A stretch of 64,000 nucleotides of DNA, from positions 1,619,501-1,683,500 of the forward strand of contig NZ_CP127173.1 of the NCBI RefSeq assembly GCF_030264295.1. The letters are read 5' to 3'. The translations under genes were made by a program, and so were the position numbers. Positions within the stretch are counted from its first letter, which is position 1. The number at the start of each line of letters is the position of its first letter. The notes beneath the pieces were generated by a model that was given only the letters and a program-made list of their open reading frames with translations, was not told the origin of the DNA and searched no databases. Positions 16,175 through 25,409 of this stretch are shown here, one piece after another. This DNA comes from Amycolatopsis nalaikhensis. GTDB taxonomy: Bacteria; Actinomycetota; Actinomycetes; Mycobacteriales; Pseudonocardiaceae.

Positions 16175-16786
16175 ATGGCGGCGATGTCACCGAGGAGAGC
16201 AGCGGCCCAGGCGGACGGCAAGTCCCTGGAGGACTTGCTGATCGAAGCCTGCGAAAAGATCATCGCCACCGACGGCACGGCGACGCTGACCGTCCGCGCG
16301 ATAGCCCGCACGGCCGGCGTCGCGGACGGCGTGCTCTACAACCACTTCTCCGACAAGGAAGAGCTGGTGGCGAGGGCACTGCTGCGGTTCGTCCGCCGGA
16401 TGGAGGAGGGGCTGGGCGAGCTGCCGGTGGCGGGCGAGGGCACGGTGGCCGGGAACCTGCACCGCCACCTGGAATTCGGGCTGGCGCTGCACCACATGAT
16501 CGTCCCGGCGTTCAGCGGCCTGCTCGGTCAGCCGAAGGTGCTGCGGAGGTTCGCGGAGATCACCGAAAGTTCCGGGCTGTGGCGCGACCGGCTCCGGACG
16601 TACCTGGCCGGCGAGCGCGAGCTGGGCAGGCTGCGCCCGGAGTCCGAAGTGGACGCGGCGGCGGCGTTGCTGGTGGGCCACTGCCACGCGACGGTGCTGG
16701 GGAGGCTGTTTCCCCACGCGGAAGCGGGCGCCGCCCCGAGCACGGAGTCGATCGTGAAGACGGTGCTGGCCGGGATCGCGCCGTAG
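16175..16786 (+). CDS. TetR-family transcriptional repressor
   Basis: A 203-residue regulator. The N-terminal helix-turn-helix is ATLTVRAIARTAGVADGVLYNHFSDKEEL (given by its key parts: VRAIARTAGVADG and LYNHFSDKEEL, residues about 34-63), followed by a mostly helical ligand-binding domain. Two ATG starts exist, 16175 and 16184, neither with a strong ribosome site. It is co-oriented with the methyltransferase and probably represses both genes through the tandem palindrome at 15294-15323. The ligand is unknown. Confidence 0.88.
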   Translation: MAAMSPRRAAAQADGKSLEDLLIEACEKIIATDGTATLTVRAIARTAGVADGVLYNHFSDKEELVARALLRFVRRMEEGLGELPVAGEGTVAGNLHRHLEFGLALHHMIVPAFSGLLGQPKVLRRFAEITESSGLWRDRLRTYLAGERELGRLRPESEVDAAAALLVGHCHATVLGRLFPHAEAGAAPSTESIVKTVLAGIAP

Positions 16787-16883
16787 CACCGGTCCGTCCT
16801 TTGTGGAGTTCTCGACAACAAGCCCGCCATTCGCGAAACAGAAAGGGAAAGACCGGCGGACTCCACCGCGATACTCTCCCGGT

Positions 16884-17783
16884 ATGGACGACGTGGAGGT
16901 CCGTGAGCTGCGGTATTTCCGCGCGGTCGCCGAAGAGCTGAACTTCTCCCGCGCCGCCGAGCGGCTGGGGATGGCACAACCGCCGCTCTCCCGCGCGATC
17001 CGGCTCCTCGAGCGGCGCCTGGGCGTCCAGCTCTTCGAACGCACCAGCAGGCACGTCAGCCTCACCCCGGCCGGGAACGTGCTGTTCACCGAGTCGGCGA
17101 AGGCGCTCGACGCCGTCACCGCGGCCGTCCGGCGGACGCGGCGGGCCGCGCAGACCGCGCCCGCGCTCGTCGTCACCGCGAAATCCGGGGTGGCCACCGA
17201 TCTGCTGCGGCGGATCACCGAGCGGCACCCCGACGCCGTCGAGATCCGGGTCAGCGGGTTCGGCGAGCAGGCGGCGATGCTGCGGGACGGCCGGGCCGAC
17301 GTGGCCCTGCTCGGCTGCCCCGGCGACAACGCCGGCCTCGACGTCGAGGTGCTCCGCACCGAGCCGCGGGTCGCCGCGCTGCCGGTCGGGCACGAGCTGG
17401 CCCGGCGGGCCGCGCTGACGTGCGCCGACTTCGCCGGGCGGGCCACGCCGTTCTGGCCGGACTCCTCGGCCGCCGACCGGGCGTACTGGTCGGGGCAGGA
17501 CGTCACCGGCGGCCCGGTGACACCGGGGCCCGTGGTGCGCGACAGCGCCCAGCTGCTGGAGACCGTCGCACTCGGCCACGCGATCGCGCTCCTGCCCGCG
17601 TCGGTCGCCGAGTGGCGGTCGCGAGAGGGAGTCGTCTACCGGCCGGTCGTCGACGCGACGCCGTATTCGCTCGCCCTCGCCTGGCCGACCGGGGCGCGGG
17701 ACGAGCGGATCGCGCGGTTCGTGCGGACCGCCGTCGAGGTCAGTGCGGCACTCCCCCGCCCGGGCGCGGTCCCGGCGGGGTGA
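16884..17783 (+). CDS. LysR-family transcriptional regulator
   Basis: A 299-residue regulator with the LysR N-terminal helix-turn-helix (LRYFRAVAEELNFSRAAERL, AQPPLSRAIRLLERRLGVQL) and a periplasmic-binding-protein-like effector domain ending at ARFVRTAVEV. The ATG at 16884 is supported by the canonical LysR start spacing. No divergently transcribed partner is present: the neighbours are a TetR gene upstream on the same strand and a converging GlxA-type gene. Its target is therefore unclear. Confidence 0.9.
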   Translation: MDDVEVRELRYFRAVAEELNFSRAAERLGMAQPPLSRAIRLLERRLGVQLFERTSRHVSLTPAGNVLFTESAKALDAVTAAVRRTRRAAQTAPALVVTAKSGVATDLLRRITERHPDAVEIRVSGFGEQAAMLRDGRADVALLGCPGDNAGLDVEVLRTEPRVAALPVGHELARRAALTCADFAGRATPFWPDSSAADRAYWSGQDVTGGPVTPGPVVRDSAQLLETVALGHAIALLPASVAEWRSREGVVYRPVVDATPYSLALAWPTGARDERIARFVRTAVEVSAALPRPGAVPAG

Positions 17784-17792
17784 GCCACCGGA

Positions 17793-18788
17793 TCAAGCCT
17801 GCGCCACGAGTTCACCGCGGAAGGTCGAGCGGTACGCGCTCGGTGACACCCCCAGCGCCGCCTGGAAGTGCTGGCGCAGCGAGGCCGCCGTGCCGAAGCC
17901 CGCTTCGGTCGCGATGCGGTCGACCGGCAGGTCGGTCTCCTCCAAGAGCTGGCGGGCGCGCTCGATCCGTTGCTGCGTCAGCCATTGCAACGCCGAGATG
18001 CCGACCTCGTCGCGGAAGCGGCGGGTGAACGTGCGGGTGCTCATCGCCTCGCGGGCGGCGAGCTCGCGCAACGTCAGCGGCCGGTGGAGGTTCTCCAGTG
18101 CCCACGCCCGCGCCGCCTTCGTCGACGACGTTCGCGGCTCGGGCACCGGCCGCCGGACGAACTGGGCCTGTCCACCCTCCCGGTGCGGGGACACCACCGT
18201 GCCGCGGGCGACCTCATTGGCGACCGCCGCGCCGTGGTCGCGGCGGATCATGTGCAGCACCAGGTCGATCCCCGACGCCACACCCGCGGACGTCAGGACG
18301 TTGCCGTCGTCGGTGTAGAGCACGCACGGGTCGACGTCGACCTCGGGGAAGCGCGCCTGCAGCTCGTCGGCCGAACGCCAGTGCGTCGTCGCGCGGCGGC
18401 CGTCGAGCAGGCCCGCCGCCGCGAGCACGAACGCGCCCGTGCAGATCGACGCGATCCGCGCGTCCTCCGGGATCCGCCGCAGCGCCGCGTCCAGCGGCGG
18501 GGTCAGCACGCGCGCCATCGGTTCGTACTCGGTCAGGGACGCCGGGATGATCACCGTGTCCGCCTCGGCGAGGACCTCGGGCCCGCGGTCGATCGGGATC
18601 GTGAAGTCCGAGTCGGTGCGGACCGGGCCCGGCTCGAGCGTGCAGGTCACGACCTCGTACAACGGCTCGCCCGACGCCGAGCGGGCCTGCCCGAACAGGC
18701 GGTGGACGATGCCGAGCTCCATCACGAGCATGCCGTGCCGAACCAGGACGGCGACGTGGTGACGCTCGGGGTGCGCGAATTCGGCCAT
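17793..18788 (-). CDS. GlxA-type regulator: DJ-1/PfpI domain plus AraC helix-turn-helix
   Basis: A 331-residue protein with an N-terminal DJ-1/PfpI-like domain (HVAVLVRHGMLVMELGIVHR; the elbow cysteine in ASICTGAFVLAAAGLLDG) and a C-terminal AraC domain with two helix-turn-helix motifs (LTLRELAAREAMSTRTFTRR and VDRIATEAGFGTAASLRQHF). Such proteins are regulators rather than peptidases. ATG at 18788 is chosen; ATG at 18806 would add six residues. It diverges from a flavin-type reductase gene 72 bases away, which is its most likely target. Confidence 0.9.
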   Translation of the reverse strand: MAEFAHPERHHVAVLVRHGMLVMELGIVHRLFGQARSASGEPLYEVVTCTLEPGPVRTDSDFTIPIDRGPEVLAEADTVIIPASLTEYEPMARVLTPPLDAALRRIPEDARIASICTGAFVLAAAGLLDGRRATTHWRSADELQARFPEVDVDPCVLYTDDGNVLTSAGVASGIDLVLHMIRRDHGAAVANEVARGTVVSPHREGGQAQFVRRPVPEPRTSSTKAARAWALENLHRPLTLRELAAREAMSTRTFTRRFRDEVGISALQWLTQQRIERARQLLEETDLPVDRIATEAGFGTAASLRQHFQAALGVSPSAYRSTFRGELVAQA

Positions 18789-18860
18789 GGCCCGATTCTT
18801 GCACATGTTGGCTATCAGGCCACTCGATCACGGCCGCCGTCCCGCGTGACCATCGAGGTC

Positions 18861-19643
18861 ATGAACGTTTTGTGGGTTTACGCGCACCCCGAGCCGCGCT
18901 CGCTGAGCGGGGCGCTGCGCGACGACGGACTGCGGACACTCCGCGCACTCGGCCACGACGCCCGCGAGTCGGACCTGTACGCGATGAAGTGGAACCCGGT
19001 GGTCGACGCCGCCGACTTCGGCGCCGCGGCCTCCGACGACCGCCTGGTCGTCGGCGACACCGCCGCTCGCGCGCACGCCCGCGGCGAGCTGTCCCCGGAC
19101 ATCGTCGCCGAGCAGGAGAAGCTCGACTGGGCCGACGCGGTCGTCGTGCAGTTCCCGCTGTGGTGGTACGGCATGCCGGCCATCCTCAAGGGCTGGTTCG
19201 ACCGGGTTTTCGTGAAGGGTTACGGCTACGGCGTCCGCGGCGAGGACGGGCGCACCCTCCGCTACGGCGAGGGCAGGCTCGCGGGCAAACGCGCGGTGGT
19301 GGTGCTCACCGCGGGTGCCCGCGAGCCCGCGCTCGGCCCGCGCGGGATCAACGGCGCGCTCGACGACGTCCTGTTCGGCCTGCACCACGGGACGCTGTTC
19401 TACGCCGGGATGGCGGTGCTGCCGCCGGTCGCGGTGTACGGCGCCGACCGCGTGTCACCGGAGCACTTCGCCGAGGCCCGCGACCTCCTGCGCACGCGCC
19501 TGAGCACGCTGGAGACGACCGAGCCGATCCCGTTCCGCACCCAGAACGGCGGCGACTACGACGCGGACCTGGTCCTGCGCCCCGAACACGCGCCCGGCGC
19601 CGACGGGCTCTCGGTGCACCTCACGCGGAAGCGGGCAGGGTGA
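18861..19643 (+). CDS. NAD(P)H dehydrogenase (quinone), flavodoxin-like
   Basis: A 260-residue NQO1/KefF-type flavoprotein: [17 protein letters not shown] at the N-terminus binds the FMN/FAD phosphate, and [24 protein letters not shown] is the family signature in which substrate stacks over flavin. Expected to reduce quinones by two electrons. It diverges from the GlxA-type regulator gene and overlaps the converging SDR gene by 23 bases at its end. Confidence 0.9.
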   Translation: MNVLWVYAHPEPRSLSGALRDDGLRTLRALGHDARESDLYAMKWNPVVDAADFGAAASDDRLVVGDTAARAHARGELSPDIVAEQEKLDWADAVVVQFPLWWYGMPAILKGWFDRVFVKGYGYGVRGEDGRTLRYGEGRLAGKRAVVVLTAGAREPALGPRGINGALDDVLFGLHHGTLFYAGMAVLPPVAVYGADRVSPEHFAEARDLLRTRLSTLETTEPIPFRTQNGGDYDADLVLRPEHAPGADGLSVHLTRKRAG

Positions 19644-20376
19644 GGCGCTGGCCGAGACCGCCGTCGACGGGGAGGTCGGCGCCGGTGGTGAACGTCGCTT
19701 CGAACCCGAGGAACAGCACCGCCGCCGCCACCTCCTCCGGGGTCGCGTGCCGCTTCAACGGCGTGATCTCGTCGCCGACCGCCTTGAACTCCGCCAGCAC
19801 CGCGTCGGGGACGCCGGTGACGCCCATCGTCGGCGTGTCGGTGTAACCGGGGCTGACCACGTTGACGCGGATCCCGCGCGGCGCCAGCTCGGCCGCGTAC
19901 GTCCTGGCGAACGACCGGACCGCCGCCTTCGCCGCCGAATACGGCCCCATCCCGGCGATCCCGGCCTCGGCCGCGACCGACGTCGTGAACACGAACGAGC
20001 CGCCGGGCCGCACCAGCCCGGCGAGCCGCTGGGCCGTGAAGAACGCGCCCTTCGTGTTGACGTCGAAGGTGCGGTCGTAGATCTCCGGCGTCGCGTCCGC
20101 GTACGGCGTCAGCGTCGCGAAGCCGACGTTGACGAACACCAGGTCCAGCTCCCCGAGCGTCGCGGCGGCCACGGCACCCAGCTCGTCGATGTCGGCCAGC
20201 CGGGACGCGTCGGAAGACAGCAGGTGCGCCTTCCCCGGCAGATTTCCCTCCAGCGGCGAGACGTCGCGGCCGGTCAGCAGCACCTCGGCGCCGCCGTCGA
20301 GGAGAGCCCGCACCACCGCGAGTCCCATGCCGTGCGTGCCGCCCGTGACGACGCCCTTCTTGCCGAGGTACTTCAC
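19621..20376 (-). CDS. Short-chain dehydrogenase/reductase
   Basis: A classical 251-residue SDR: cofactor loop [11 protein letters not shown] (residues 11-21), NVGFA in place of the usual NNAG, catalytic Ser in [17 protein letters not shown] with the catalytic Tyr and Lys, and [10 protein letters not shown]. The glycine-rich loop without basic follow-up plus LTGRD suggests NADP(H). GTG at 20376 overlaps the stop of the imine reductase-like gene by four bases, so both come from one message under HxlR control. Confidence 0.9.
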   Translation of the reverse strand: MKYLGKKGVVTGGTHGMGLAVVRALLDGGAEVLLTGRDVSPLEGNLPGKAHLLSSDASRLADIDELGAVAAATLGELDLVFVNVGFATLTPYADATPEIYDRTFDVNTKGAFFTAQRLAGLVRPGGSFVFTTSVAAEAGIAGMGPYSAAKAAVRSFARTYAAELAPRGIRVNVVSPGYTDTPTMGVTGVPDAVLAEFKAVGDEITPLKRHATPEEVAAAVLFLGFEATFTTGADLPVDGGLGQRLTLPASA

Positions 20377-21239
20377 CGGATCTCCTCGATGACGCTCGCG
20401 ATAGCGTGCGCGCCGTGGCCCGAGGCCACCGCGCGGTCGAACAACTCCTTCAGCGCGGCGGGCACCGTCGCGCCGATCCCCTGGGCGCGGCTGGTCTCCA
20501 CCAGCATCGCGAGCCCGGCGGCGTTGATGTCCAAAGCGGACACTTCCGTTTCGTAGTCACCGCTGGCCACTTGCGCGCCGATGCCGGGCAGGAACCCGCC
20601 GACCGCCGTCAGCCAGTTCAAGGCCATCGGCGTGAAGCGGTCCGGCGCGACGCCCTCGCTGCCGACGAGGGCGAGCGCGTGCAGGTAGCCGCCCATCGTC
20701 GACCACATGATGCCGAGCAGCGCCAGGTCGTACAGCGCCGCGAGACCGGCGTCCTCGCCGAGGAACACCGGCTCCCCCAGCACTTCCAGGACGGCGCGCT
20801 GAGTATCGAACGCCGTCTCGGACCCGCTGTAGAGGATCCGGGCGCCGGGGGTCCCGATGCCCTGCGGGACGGCCATGATCACGCCGTCCACGTAGTCGAT
20901 CCCCTGCGACGACGCCCATTTCGCGACGCCGCGCGCTTGCTCCGGCGTCCCCGAGGTGAGGTTGACCAGCGTCCGGCCGGACAGCTCCGTCGCGTCCAGC
21001 ACCGGCTGCTGGGTGTCGTATGTGGACAGACAACTGAGGACGACGTCGGCGTCGGCCGCCTCGGCGGGGGTGGCCGCCAGCCGGGCGCCGCGGTCGAGCA
21101 GCGGCCCCGCCTTGAGCGGCGACCGGTTCCACACCACGACGTCGTGGCCCGCCCCCAGCAGCGCCCCGGCGAGGGCGGCACCCATCCGCCCCAGGCCGAG
21201 CACGCCCACGCGTTTCTTGCTTTCTCCCATGGGTTCCAT
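20373..21239 (-). CDS. Imine-reductase-like NAD(P)-dependent oxidoreductase
   Basis: A 288-residue member of the 6-phosphogluconate/beta-hydroxyacid dehydrogenase superfamily with [19 protein letters not shown] at the N-terminus and WNRSPLKA, which favours NADP. The C-terminal domain segment [20 protein letters not shown] is characteristic of actinobacterial imine reductases, where the Asp lies at the active site. It is transcribed divergently from the HxlR gene, with a palindrome between. ATG at 21239 is used; ATG at 21230 is equally possible. Confidence 0.8.
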   Translation of the reverse strand: MEPMGESKKRVGVLGLGRMGAALAGALLGAGHDVVVWNRSPLKAGPLLDRGARLAATPAEAADADVVLSCLSTYDTQQPVLDATELSGRTLVNLTSGTPEQARGVAKWASSQGIDYVDGVIMAVPQGIGTPGARILYSGSETAFDTQRAVLEVLGEPVFLGEDAGLAALYDLALLGIMWSTMGGYLHALALVGSEGVAPDRFTPMALNWLTAVGGFLPGIGAQVASGDYETEVSALDINAAGLAMLVETSRAQGIGATVPAALKELFDRAVASGHGAHAIASVIEEIR

Positions 21240-21266
21240 GCTGTGCGGGCGCTTTACACTCGACAA

Positions 21267-21289
21267 GTACCGACTAATAAGTCGGGTAC
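21267..21289. promoter_or_regulatory. Palindromic operator between imine reductase and HxlR genes
   Basis: The arms GTACCGACT (21267-21275) and AGTCGGGTAC (21280-21289) form an inverted repeat with a four-base AATA centre and one extra G. It occupies the 70-base divergent promoter region, where an HxlR dimer would control both genes. Confidence 0.6.
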
Positions 21290-21312
21290 TCACCAAAACG
21301 TAAGGATCCCGC

Positions 21313-21672
21313 ATGCAGCCTCGGACGTACCGCTGCGGCCTCGACGCCGCCGTCGACGTGATCGGCGGCCGCTGGAAGGCCCTCATCCTGTGGGCCCTGC
21401 ACGCCGAGCCGCTGCGGTTCGGCGAGCTGAAGCGGAAAGTGGCCGGCATCAGCGAGAAGATGCTCATCCAGGCCCTGCGGGAACTCGAAGCGGACGAGAT
21501 CGTGCACCGCGAGGTGTTCCCCGAGATCCCGCCGAAGGTCGAGTACTCGCTGACCGAGCTGGGCCAGCGGCTGAACACGGCGTTGCTGCCGCTGGGCGAC
21601 TGGGGCGAGGAGAACATGGCGGGCATCGCGAAGCGCCGCGGGGTCACCCCCGCGGCGCCGCACCCCGCCTAG
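21313..21672 (+). CDS. HxlR-family transcriptional regulator
   Basis: A 119-residue single-domain winged helix: TYRCGLDAAVDVIGGRWKAL at the start, FGELKRKVAGISEKMLIQAL and PPKVEYSLTELGQRL, the canonical HxlR/YodB pattern. The cysteine at position 8 lies where redox- or quinone-sensing members keep their switch residue. Neighbouring genes encode reductases, which fits a role in electrophile or quinone response. Its stop codon overlaps that of the converging FMN reductase gene in a shared CTAG (21669-21672). Confidence 0.9.
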   Translation: MQPRTYRCGLDAAVDVIGGRWKALILWALHAEPLRFGELKRKVAGISEKMLIQALRELEADEIVHREVFPEIPPKVEYSLTELGQRLNTALLPLGDWGEENMAGIAKRRGVTPAAPHPA

Positions 21673-22229
21673 GCGGTGACCAGGTCCGCCCCGGTGAAGA
21701 ACGTCGAGGCGGCCGTCATCGCCGAGTCGTCCAGCAGCACGTCGCCGGGGCGGCTGCCGTTGCCCAGCAGGACACCGCCCCAGTTCATGCTCAGGTACTC
21801 CGCGCACAGCTCGAGCGTGCCGATCAGCGGCTGGGCTTCGCGCGCCGTCTCGCTCAGGACGCTCACGCCCCACAACGTCTTCCCGCGCATCTTCGCCTTG
21901 AAGTCGACGGGCAGGCGCATCCAGCCGGACCAGTAGTCGAGGTAGAGCTTCACGCTCGCCGAAACCGAGTACCAGTACACCGGCGAGACGATCACGATGT
22001 CCGTCGCGGCGAACGTCGCGTCCATCAGCAGCTGCTCACCCTCGGCCGGCGCCGGGTGCTCGCCGACGCCGTGGCGGCGGTCCTCGAACGGCGGCAGCGG
22101 CACCTCGGGCAGCCGGATCCACCGCTGCTCCACGTCCCGCGGCAGCTCCTTCGCCGCCCGCCGGGCCAGCATCTCCGTGTTCCCGCCCGCCCGGGCCGCA
22201 CCGACCAGGAAGAGGAAGTTCCGCGTCAT
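21669..22229 (-). CDS. NADPH-dependent FMN reductase / flavodoxin-fold oxidoreductase
   Basis: A 186-residue flavodoxin-fold protein: NFLFLVGAARAGGNTEMLARR binds the FMN phosphate, and VIVSPVYWYSVSASVKLYLD is the typical flavin-site segment of the NADPH-dependent FMN reductase group. It diverges from a MarR-like gene (22308), with a short palindrome ATGTACAT in the promoter region near 22253. That MarR-type regulator would be its expected repressor, but the regulator gene appears frameshifted. Confidence 0.87.
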   Translation of the reverse strand: MTRNFLFLVGAARAGGNTEMLARRAAKELPRDVEQRWIRLPEVPLPPFEDRRHGVGEHPAPAEGEQLLMDATFAATDIVIVSPVYWYSVSASVKLYLDYWSGWMRLPVDFKAKMRGKTLWGVSVLSETAREAQPLIGTLELCAEYLSMNWGGVLLGNGSRPGDVLLDDSAMTAASTFFTGADLVTA

Positions 22230-22307
22230 GACGATGTCCCCTCAGTTACTTGCATGTACATATAAAGACTGCCCATGGACTATCCTGGAGTCAAGAGGAG
22301 GGCGGAA

Positions 22308-22726
22308 ATGACCGTCGACGAACAGTCCTGGGGCCGCATGCTCGTGCTGCACGCCCGCATCGAGCAGGAACTGGGCAAAGCCCTGCAACGCCGCCACGGG
22401 CTCGGCCTGTCCGAGTACCGGGCGCTCGGCAAGCTGGTCGCGGGCCCGCGCGGGGGCCTGCGGATGCAGGAGCTCGCCGAGGCGATCGGGCTCAACCAGA
22501 AGCTCGGTCAGCCGGATGTGCGCGCGCCTGGAAGACGCCGGCCTGACCCTCCGCGACCTGTGCGAAGACGACCGCCGCGGCGTCTACTCGGTGATCACCG
22601 ACGCCGGGCGCAAGCGCTACGCCGAGACCGAGCCGACGTACTGCGCGGTGCTGCGGACCGCGCTCGACAAGGCCGCGAGCGACCCGGAAGCTCGCCGCGG
22701 CGGTCGCCGCCGTCCGCGGCGCTTGA
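22308..22726 (+). pseudogene. MarR-family regulator with two apparent +1 frameshifts
   Basis: The frame from ATG 22308 (preceded by GAGGAGG) gives a good MarR start: MLVLHARIEQELGKALQ, GLGLSEYRALGKL, MQELAEAIGLNQ. At about 22500 an extra A breaks it; removing it restores SSVSRMCARLEDAGL and DDRRGVYSVITDAGR in the next frame. A second extra A near 22690 breaks the C-terminus, which without it would end ELAAAVAAVRGA and stop at 22724-22726. Read literally the gene is broken; sequencing error at both points is a real alternative. Confidence 0.75.
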
Positions 22727-22782
22727 CCTGAATATTCCGCAGTGGTTATATACCGGCACAGGCAACCTTACGGGAGGACGCC

Positions 22783-23581
22783 GTGTCCGGACGCGCGAAG
22801 CTGCAGACCGTCGACGAACGCCCGATGCTCAGGCTCGAACGCCGCCTGAAGCACGCGCCCGAGAAGGTCTGGCACGCCCTCACGGCGCCAACCGCAGCTC
22901 GAGCACTGGTTCCCCGCGCGGGTCGACGCAGACCTGCGCCCCGGCGGCGCCATCCGCTTCACCTTCCCCGGCGAGGACACGTCGACGACCGGCGAGGTCC
23001 TCACCGTCGACCCGCCGCGTGAGCTCACCTTCGTCTGGAACGACGACACCCTGCGCTGGCTGATCTCCCCCGACGGCGAGGGCAGCCTGCTGGAGTTCAC
23101 GCACACCTTCGGCCGCGGCGACCCGGCGATCGCGAAGCTCGCCGCGGGCCGCACCGCCGCGGGCTGGGACGTCTGCCTCGACGCCCTCGCCGCACGCCTG
23201 GCCGGCCGGGAGATCCCGCAGCCGGCGGACTGGCACGACCGGATGGCGTCCTATGTGGACGAATTTGGCCTCGACGACGGCGAGGTCCTCGGCGACGGCA
23301 CGATCCGCTTCCGCCGCGACCTCGTCTGGAAGCCGGTCGAGGAAGTCCGGGCGCTGCTGCCCGACGAGCCCGGCTGGCACGTGGTGCAGGACCCGCTCGA
23401 CGGCACCCGCGTCGAGCTCGCCGAGCCCGCCGAAGCCGACGTCCCGGCGCAGCTCGCCCGGCGCCACGAACAGCTCGACAAGCTCTTCGCCGCGACCCAC
23501 GGCGTCGAGCTGCCGGACTGGCCGCTCGAGCGCGTCGAGGCCGTGAAGAAGCACTACGCGGAGCGTCCGACCCAGGGTTGA
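22783..23581 (+). pseudogene. SRPBCC/AHSA1-domain protein with one apparent +1 frameshift
   Basis: GTG 22783 follows GGGAGG and starts SGRAKLQTVDERPMLRLERR, LKHAPEKVWHAL. Near 22891 one extra base shifts the frame; the continuation QLEHWFPARVDADLRPGGAI, FTFPGEDTSTTGEVL and LTFVWNDDTLRW is the body of an AHSA1-type SRPBCC domain. About 110 further residues (MASYVDEFGLDDGEVLGDG to KKHYAERPTQG) run to the stop at 23581. Repaired, it is about 265 residues. It follows the MarR-like gene, a common pairing of regulator and SRPBCC protein. Confidence 0.75.
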
Positions 23582-23615
23582 CGCGCGGGCGGCGGGTCCG
23601 CATTACGTTCGGTTC

Positions 23616-24722
23616 ATGCGAATACGCGTGGTGCTCGACGTGCTCGCCGTCGTCGTGCTCGGGGTCGGCGCGGGCGGCAACCTCGCCGCGGGCGCGTGGC
23701 ACCTTCCGCCGTGGCTGCCCGCCTGGCTCGGCTGGACGATCCTGCTGGCGAGCGTCGTCCCGATCGTGCTGCGGCGGCGGTGGCCGCTGGGCAGCTACGT
23801 GCTCAGCCTGGTGCTGGCCGCCGCGGCCGTCCCGATCGGCGGGCCTGTGTTCGGCGTCGCCGTGGTCGGCGCGGGGTGCGCGCTCTACCTCGTGGTGCTC
23901 CGGCGGAAGCCGCGGGTGGGCCAGATCGGCCTCGCCGTCGGCCTGGTCGAGCTGGGCCTGCTGGCGTTCGCGGTGTCGAACCCGAGCACGGCCACGACGG
24001 TGAACTTCAGCGCGTCGGCGCTGGTGATCGGGTTCGTGCTCGGCCTCACCGTCCGCAGCCGCCGCGAGTACGCGGTGGCCGAGCGCGAAAACCACGCGCG
24101 GCAGGCGGTTTCCGCGGAACGGCTGCGGATCGCCCGCGAGATGCACGACGTCGTCGCGCACAGCATGAGCCTGATCGCGGTGAAGGCGGCGGTCGGCAAC
24201 CACGTCGCCCTCGAACAACCCGCCGAGGCGCGGGAAGCGTTGCGCGTCATCGAAGACACCAGCCGCGAAACCCTGGCCGAGCTGCGCCGGATGCTCGGCG
24301 TGCTGCGGGACGGCACGGGCGTCCCGGAGCTGGCGCCCGCCCCGACGCTCGACGACCTGCGCGCGCTCGCCGAACGCGCGAAGCAGGCGGGCGCCCTCGA
24401 CGTCGACCTCGTCGTCGATGGCCTCACCGAGCTGCCGGGCGGCGTCGGCCAGTCGGTGTACCGGATCGTCCAGGAGGCGCTGACCAACGTGGTCAAGCAC
24501 GCGGGCGCGACGACGTGCCGGATCCGCGTCACCGGCGGCGACGGCGAGGTGGGCATCGAGGTGGTCGACGACGGCCGCGGCGGCGAAGCGGTCCCCGGCC
24601 ACGGACTGATCGGGATGCGCGAACGCGTCGGCGTTTACGGCGGCGAGTTCAGCGCGGCGCCCGCGGAAACCGGCTTCCGCGTCTTCGCGCGGCTGCCCTA
24701 CGCACTGGCGGCGGCCTCGTGA
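23616..24722 (+). CDS. Membrane sensor histidine kinase (HisKA_3)
   Basis: A 368-residue kinase with four or five membrane helices in the first 150 residues, a HisKA_3 domain with phospho-histidine in RIAREMHDVVAHSMSLIAV, and HATPase boxes YRIVQEALTNVVKHAG, VVDDGRGG and GHGLIGMRERVGVYGG. It partners the response regulator encoded next. It is the third kinase of this window and is about equally related to DesK/LiaS-type kinases; the signal is unknown. Confidence 0.9.
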   Translation: MRIRVVLDVLAVVVLGVGAGGNLAAGAWHLPPWLPAWLGWTILLASVVPIVLRRRWPLGSYVLSLVLAAAAVPIGGPVFGVAVVGAGCALYLVVLRRKPRVGQIGLAVGLVELGLLAFAVSNPSTATTVNFSASALVIGFVLGLTVRSRREYAVAERENHARQAVSAERLRIAREMHDVVAHSMSLIAVKAAVGNHVALEQPAEAREALRVIEDTSRETLAELRRMLGVLRDGTGVPELAPAPTLDDLRALAERAKQAGALDVDLVVDGLTELPGGVGQSVYRIVQEALTNVVKHAGATTCRIRVTGGDGEVGIEVVDDGRGGEAVPGHGLIGMRERVGVYGGEFSAAPAETGFRVFARLPYALAAAS

Positions 24723-25366
24723 CCCGCGTCCTGATCGCCGACGACCAGGCGTTGCTGCGCGGCAGTTTCCGGGTGCTGGTGGAGAGCGCGCCCGGGCTGA
24801 CGGTGGTCGGCGAGGCCTCCGACGGCGTCGAGGCGGTCGCCCTGACCCGGCGCGAGAAGCCGGACGTCGTGCTGATGGACGTCCGGATGCCGGAGATGGA
24901 CGGCATCGAGGCGACCCGCCGGATCTGCGCGGAGAGCGACGTCCGGGTGCTGATGCTGACGACGTTCGACCTCGACGAGTACGTCTACGCGGCGTTGCGC
25001 GCGGGCGCGAGCGGCTTCCTGCTGAAGGACACGCGCCCGGCGGACCTCCTGGCGGCGATCGAGGTGGTGGCGTCCGGCGACGCGCTGCTGGCACCGTCGG
25101 TCACGCGACGGCTGGTGGCGGAGTTCGCGCGGCTGCCGACCGGCCCGGTGACCCGGCTCACCGGGGTGACCGCGCGCGAGCAGGAGGTGCTGGCGCTGAT
25201 CGCGCGGGGCCTGTCGAACGACGAGATCGCCGCGCGCCTGCACCTGGGGATCGCGACGGTGAAGACCCACATCGGGCGGCTGCTGCACAAGCTGGCGGCC
25301 CGTGACCGCGCCCAGCTGGTGATCGCGGCCTACGAGTCCGGCCTGGTGCGGCCCACCCCGTCGTGA
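24719..25366 (+). CDS. NarL/LuxR-type response regulator
   Basis: A 215-residue regulator: receiver with LIADDQALLRGSF, phospho-acceptor in VVLMDVRMPEMDG and lysine in FLLKDTRP, then LuxR helix-turn-helix VTAREQEVLALIARGLSNDE and TVKTHIGRLLHKL. GTG 24719 overlaps the kinase stop by four bases. The TGA stop (25364-25366) lies inside the left arm of a 44-bp palindrome, so the final serine codon and the stop come from the repeat. Confidence 0.92.
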   Translation: MTRVLIADDQALLRGSFRVLVESAPGLTVVGEASDGVEAVALTRREKPDVVLMDVRMPEMDGIEATRRICAESDVRVLMLTTFDLDEYVYAALRAGASGFLLKDTRPADLLAAIEVVASGDALLAPSVTRRLVAEFARLPTGPVTRLTGVTAREQEVLALIARGLSNDEIAARLHLGIATVKTHIGRLLHKLAARDRAQLVIAAYESGLVRPTPS

Positions 25367-25404
25367 GTGTTTAGGGCGGTTAGAACCGCCCTAAACACTC
25401 ACGA
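25361..25404. repeat. 44-bp palindromic element, copy 3
   Basis: Same arms and AG centre as copies 1 and 2 (arms 25361-25381 and 25384-25404). It lies between converging genes, contains the stop codon of the response regulator gene and ends five bases from the stop of the acetyltransferase gene. Confidence 0.95.
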
Positions 25405-25409
25405 CGGCG

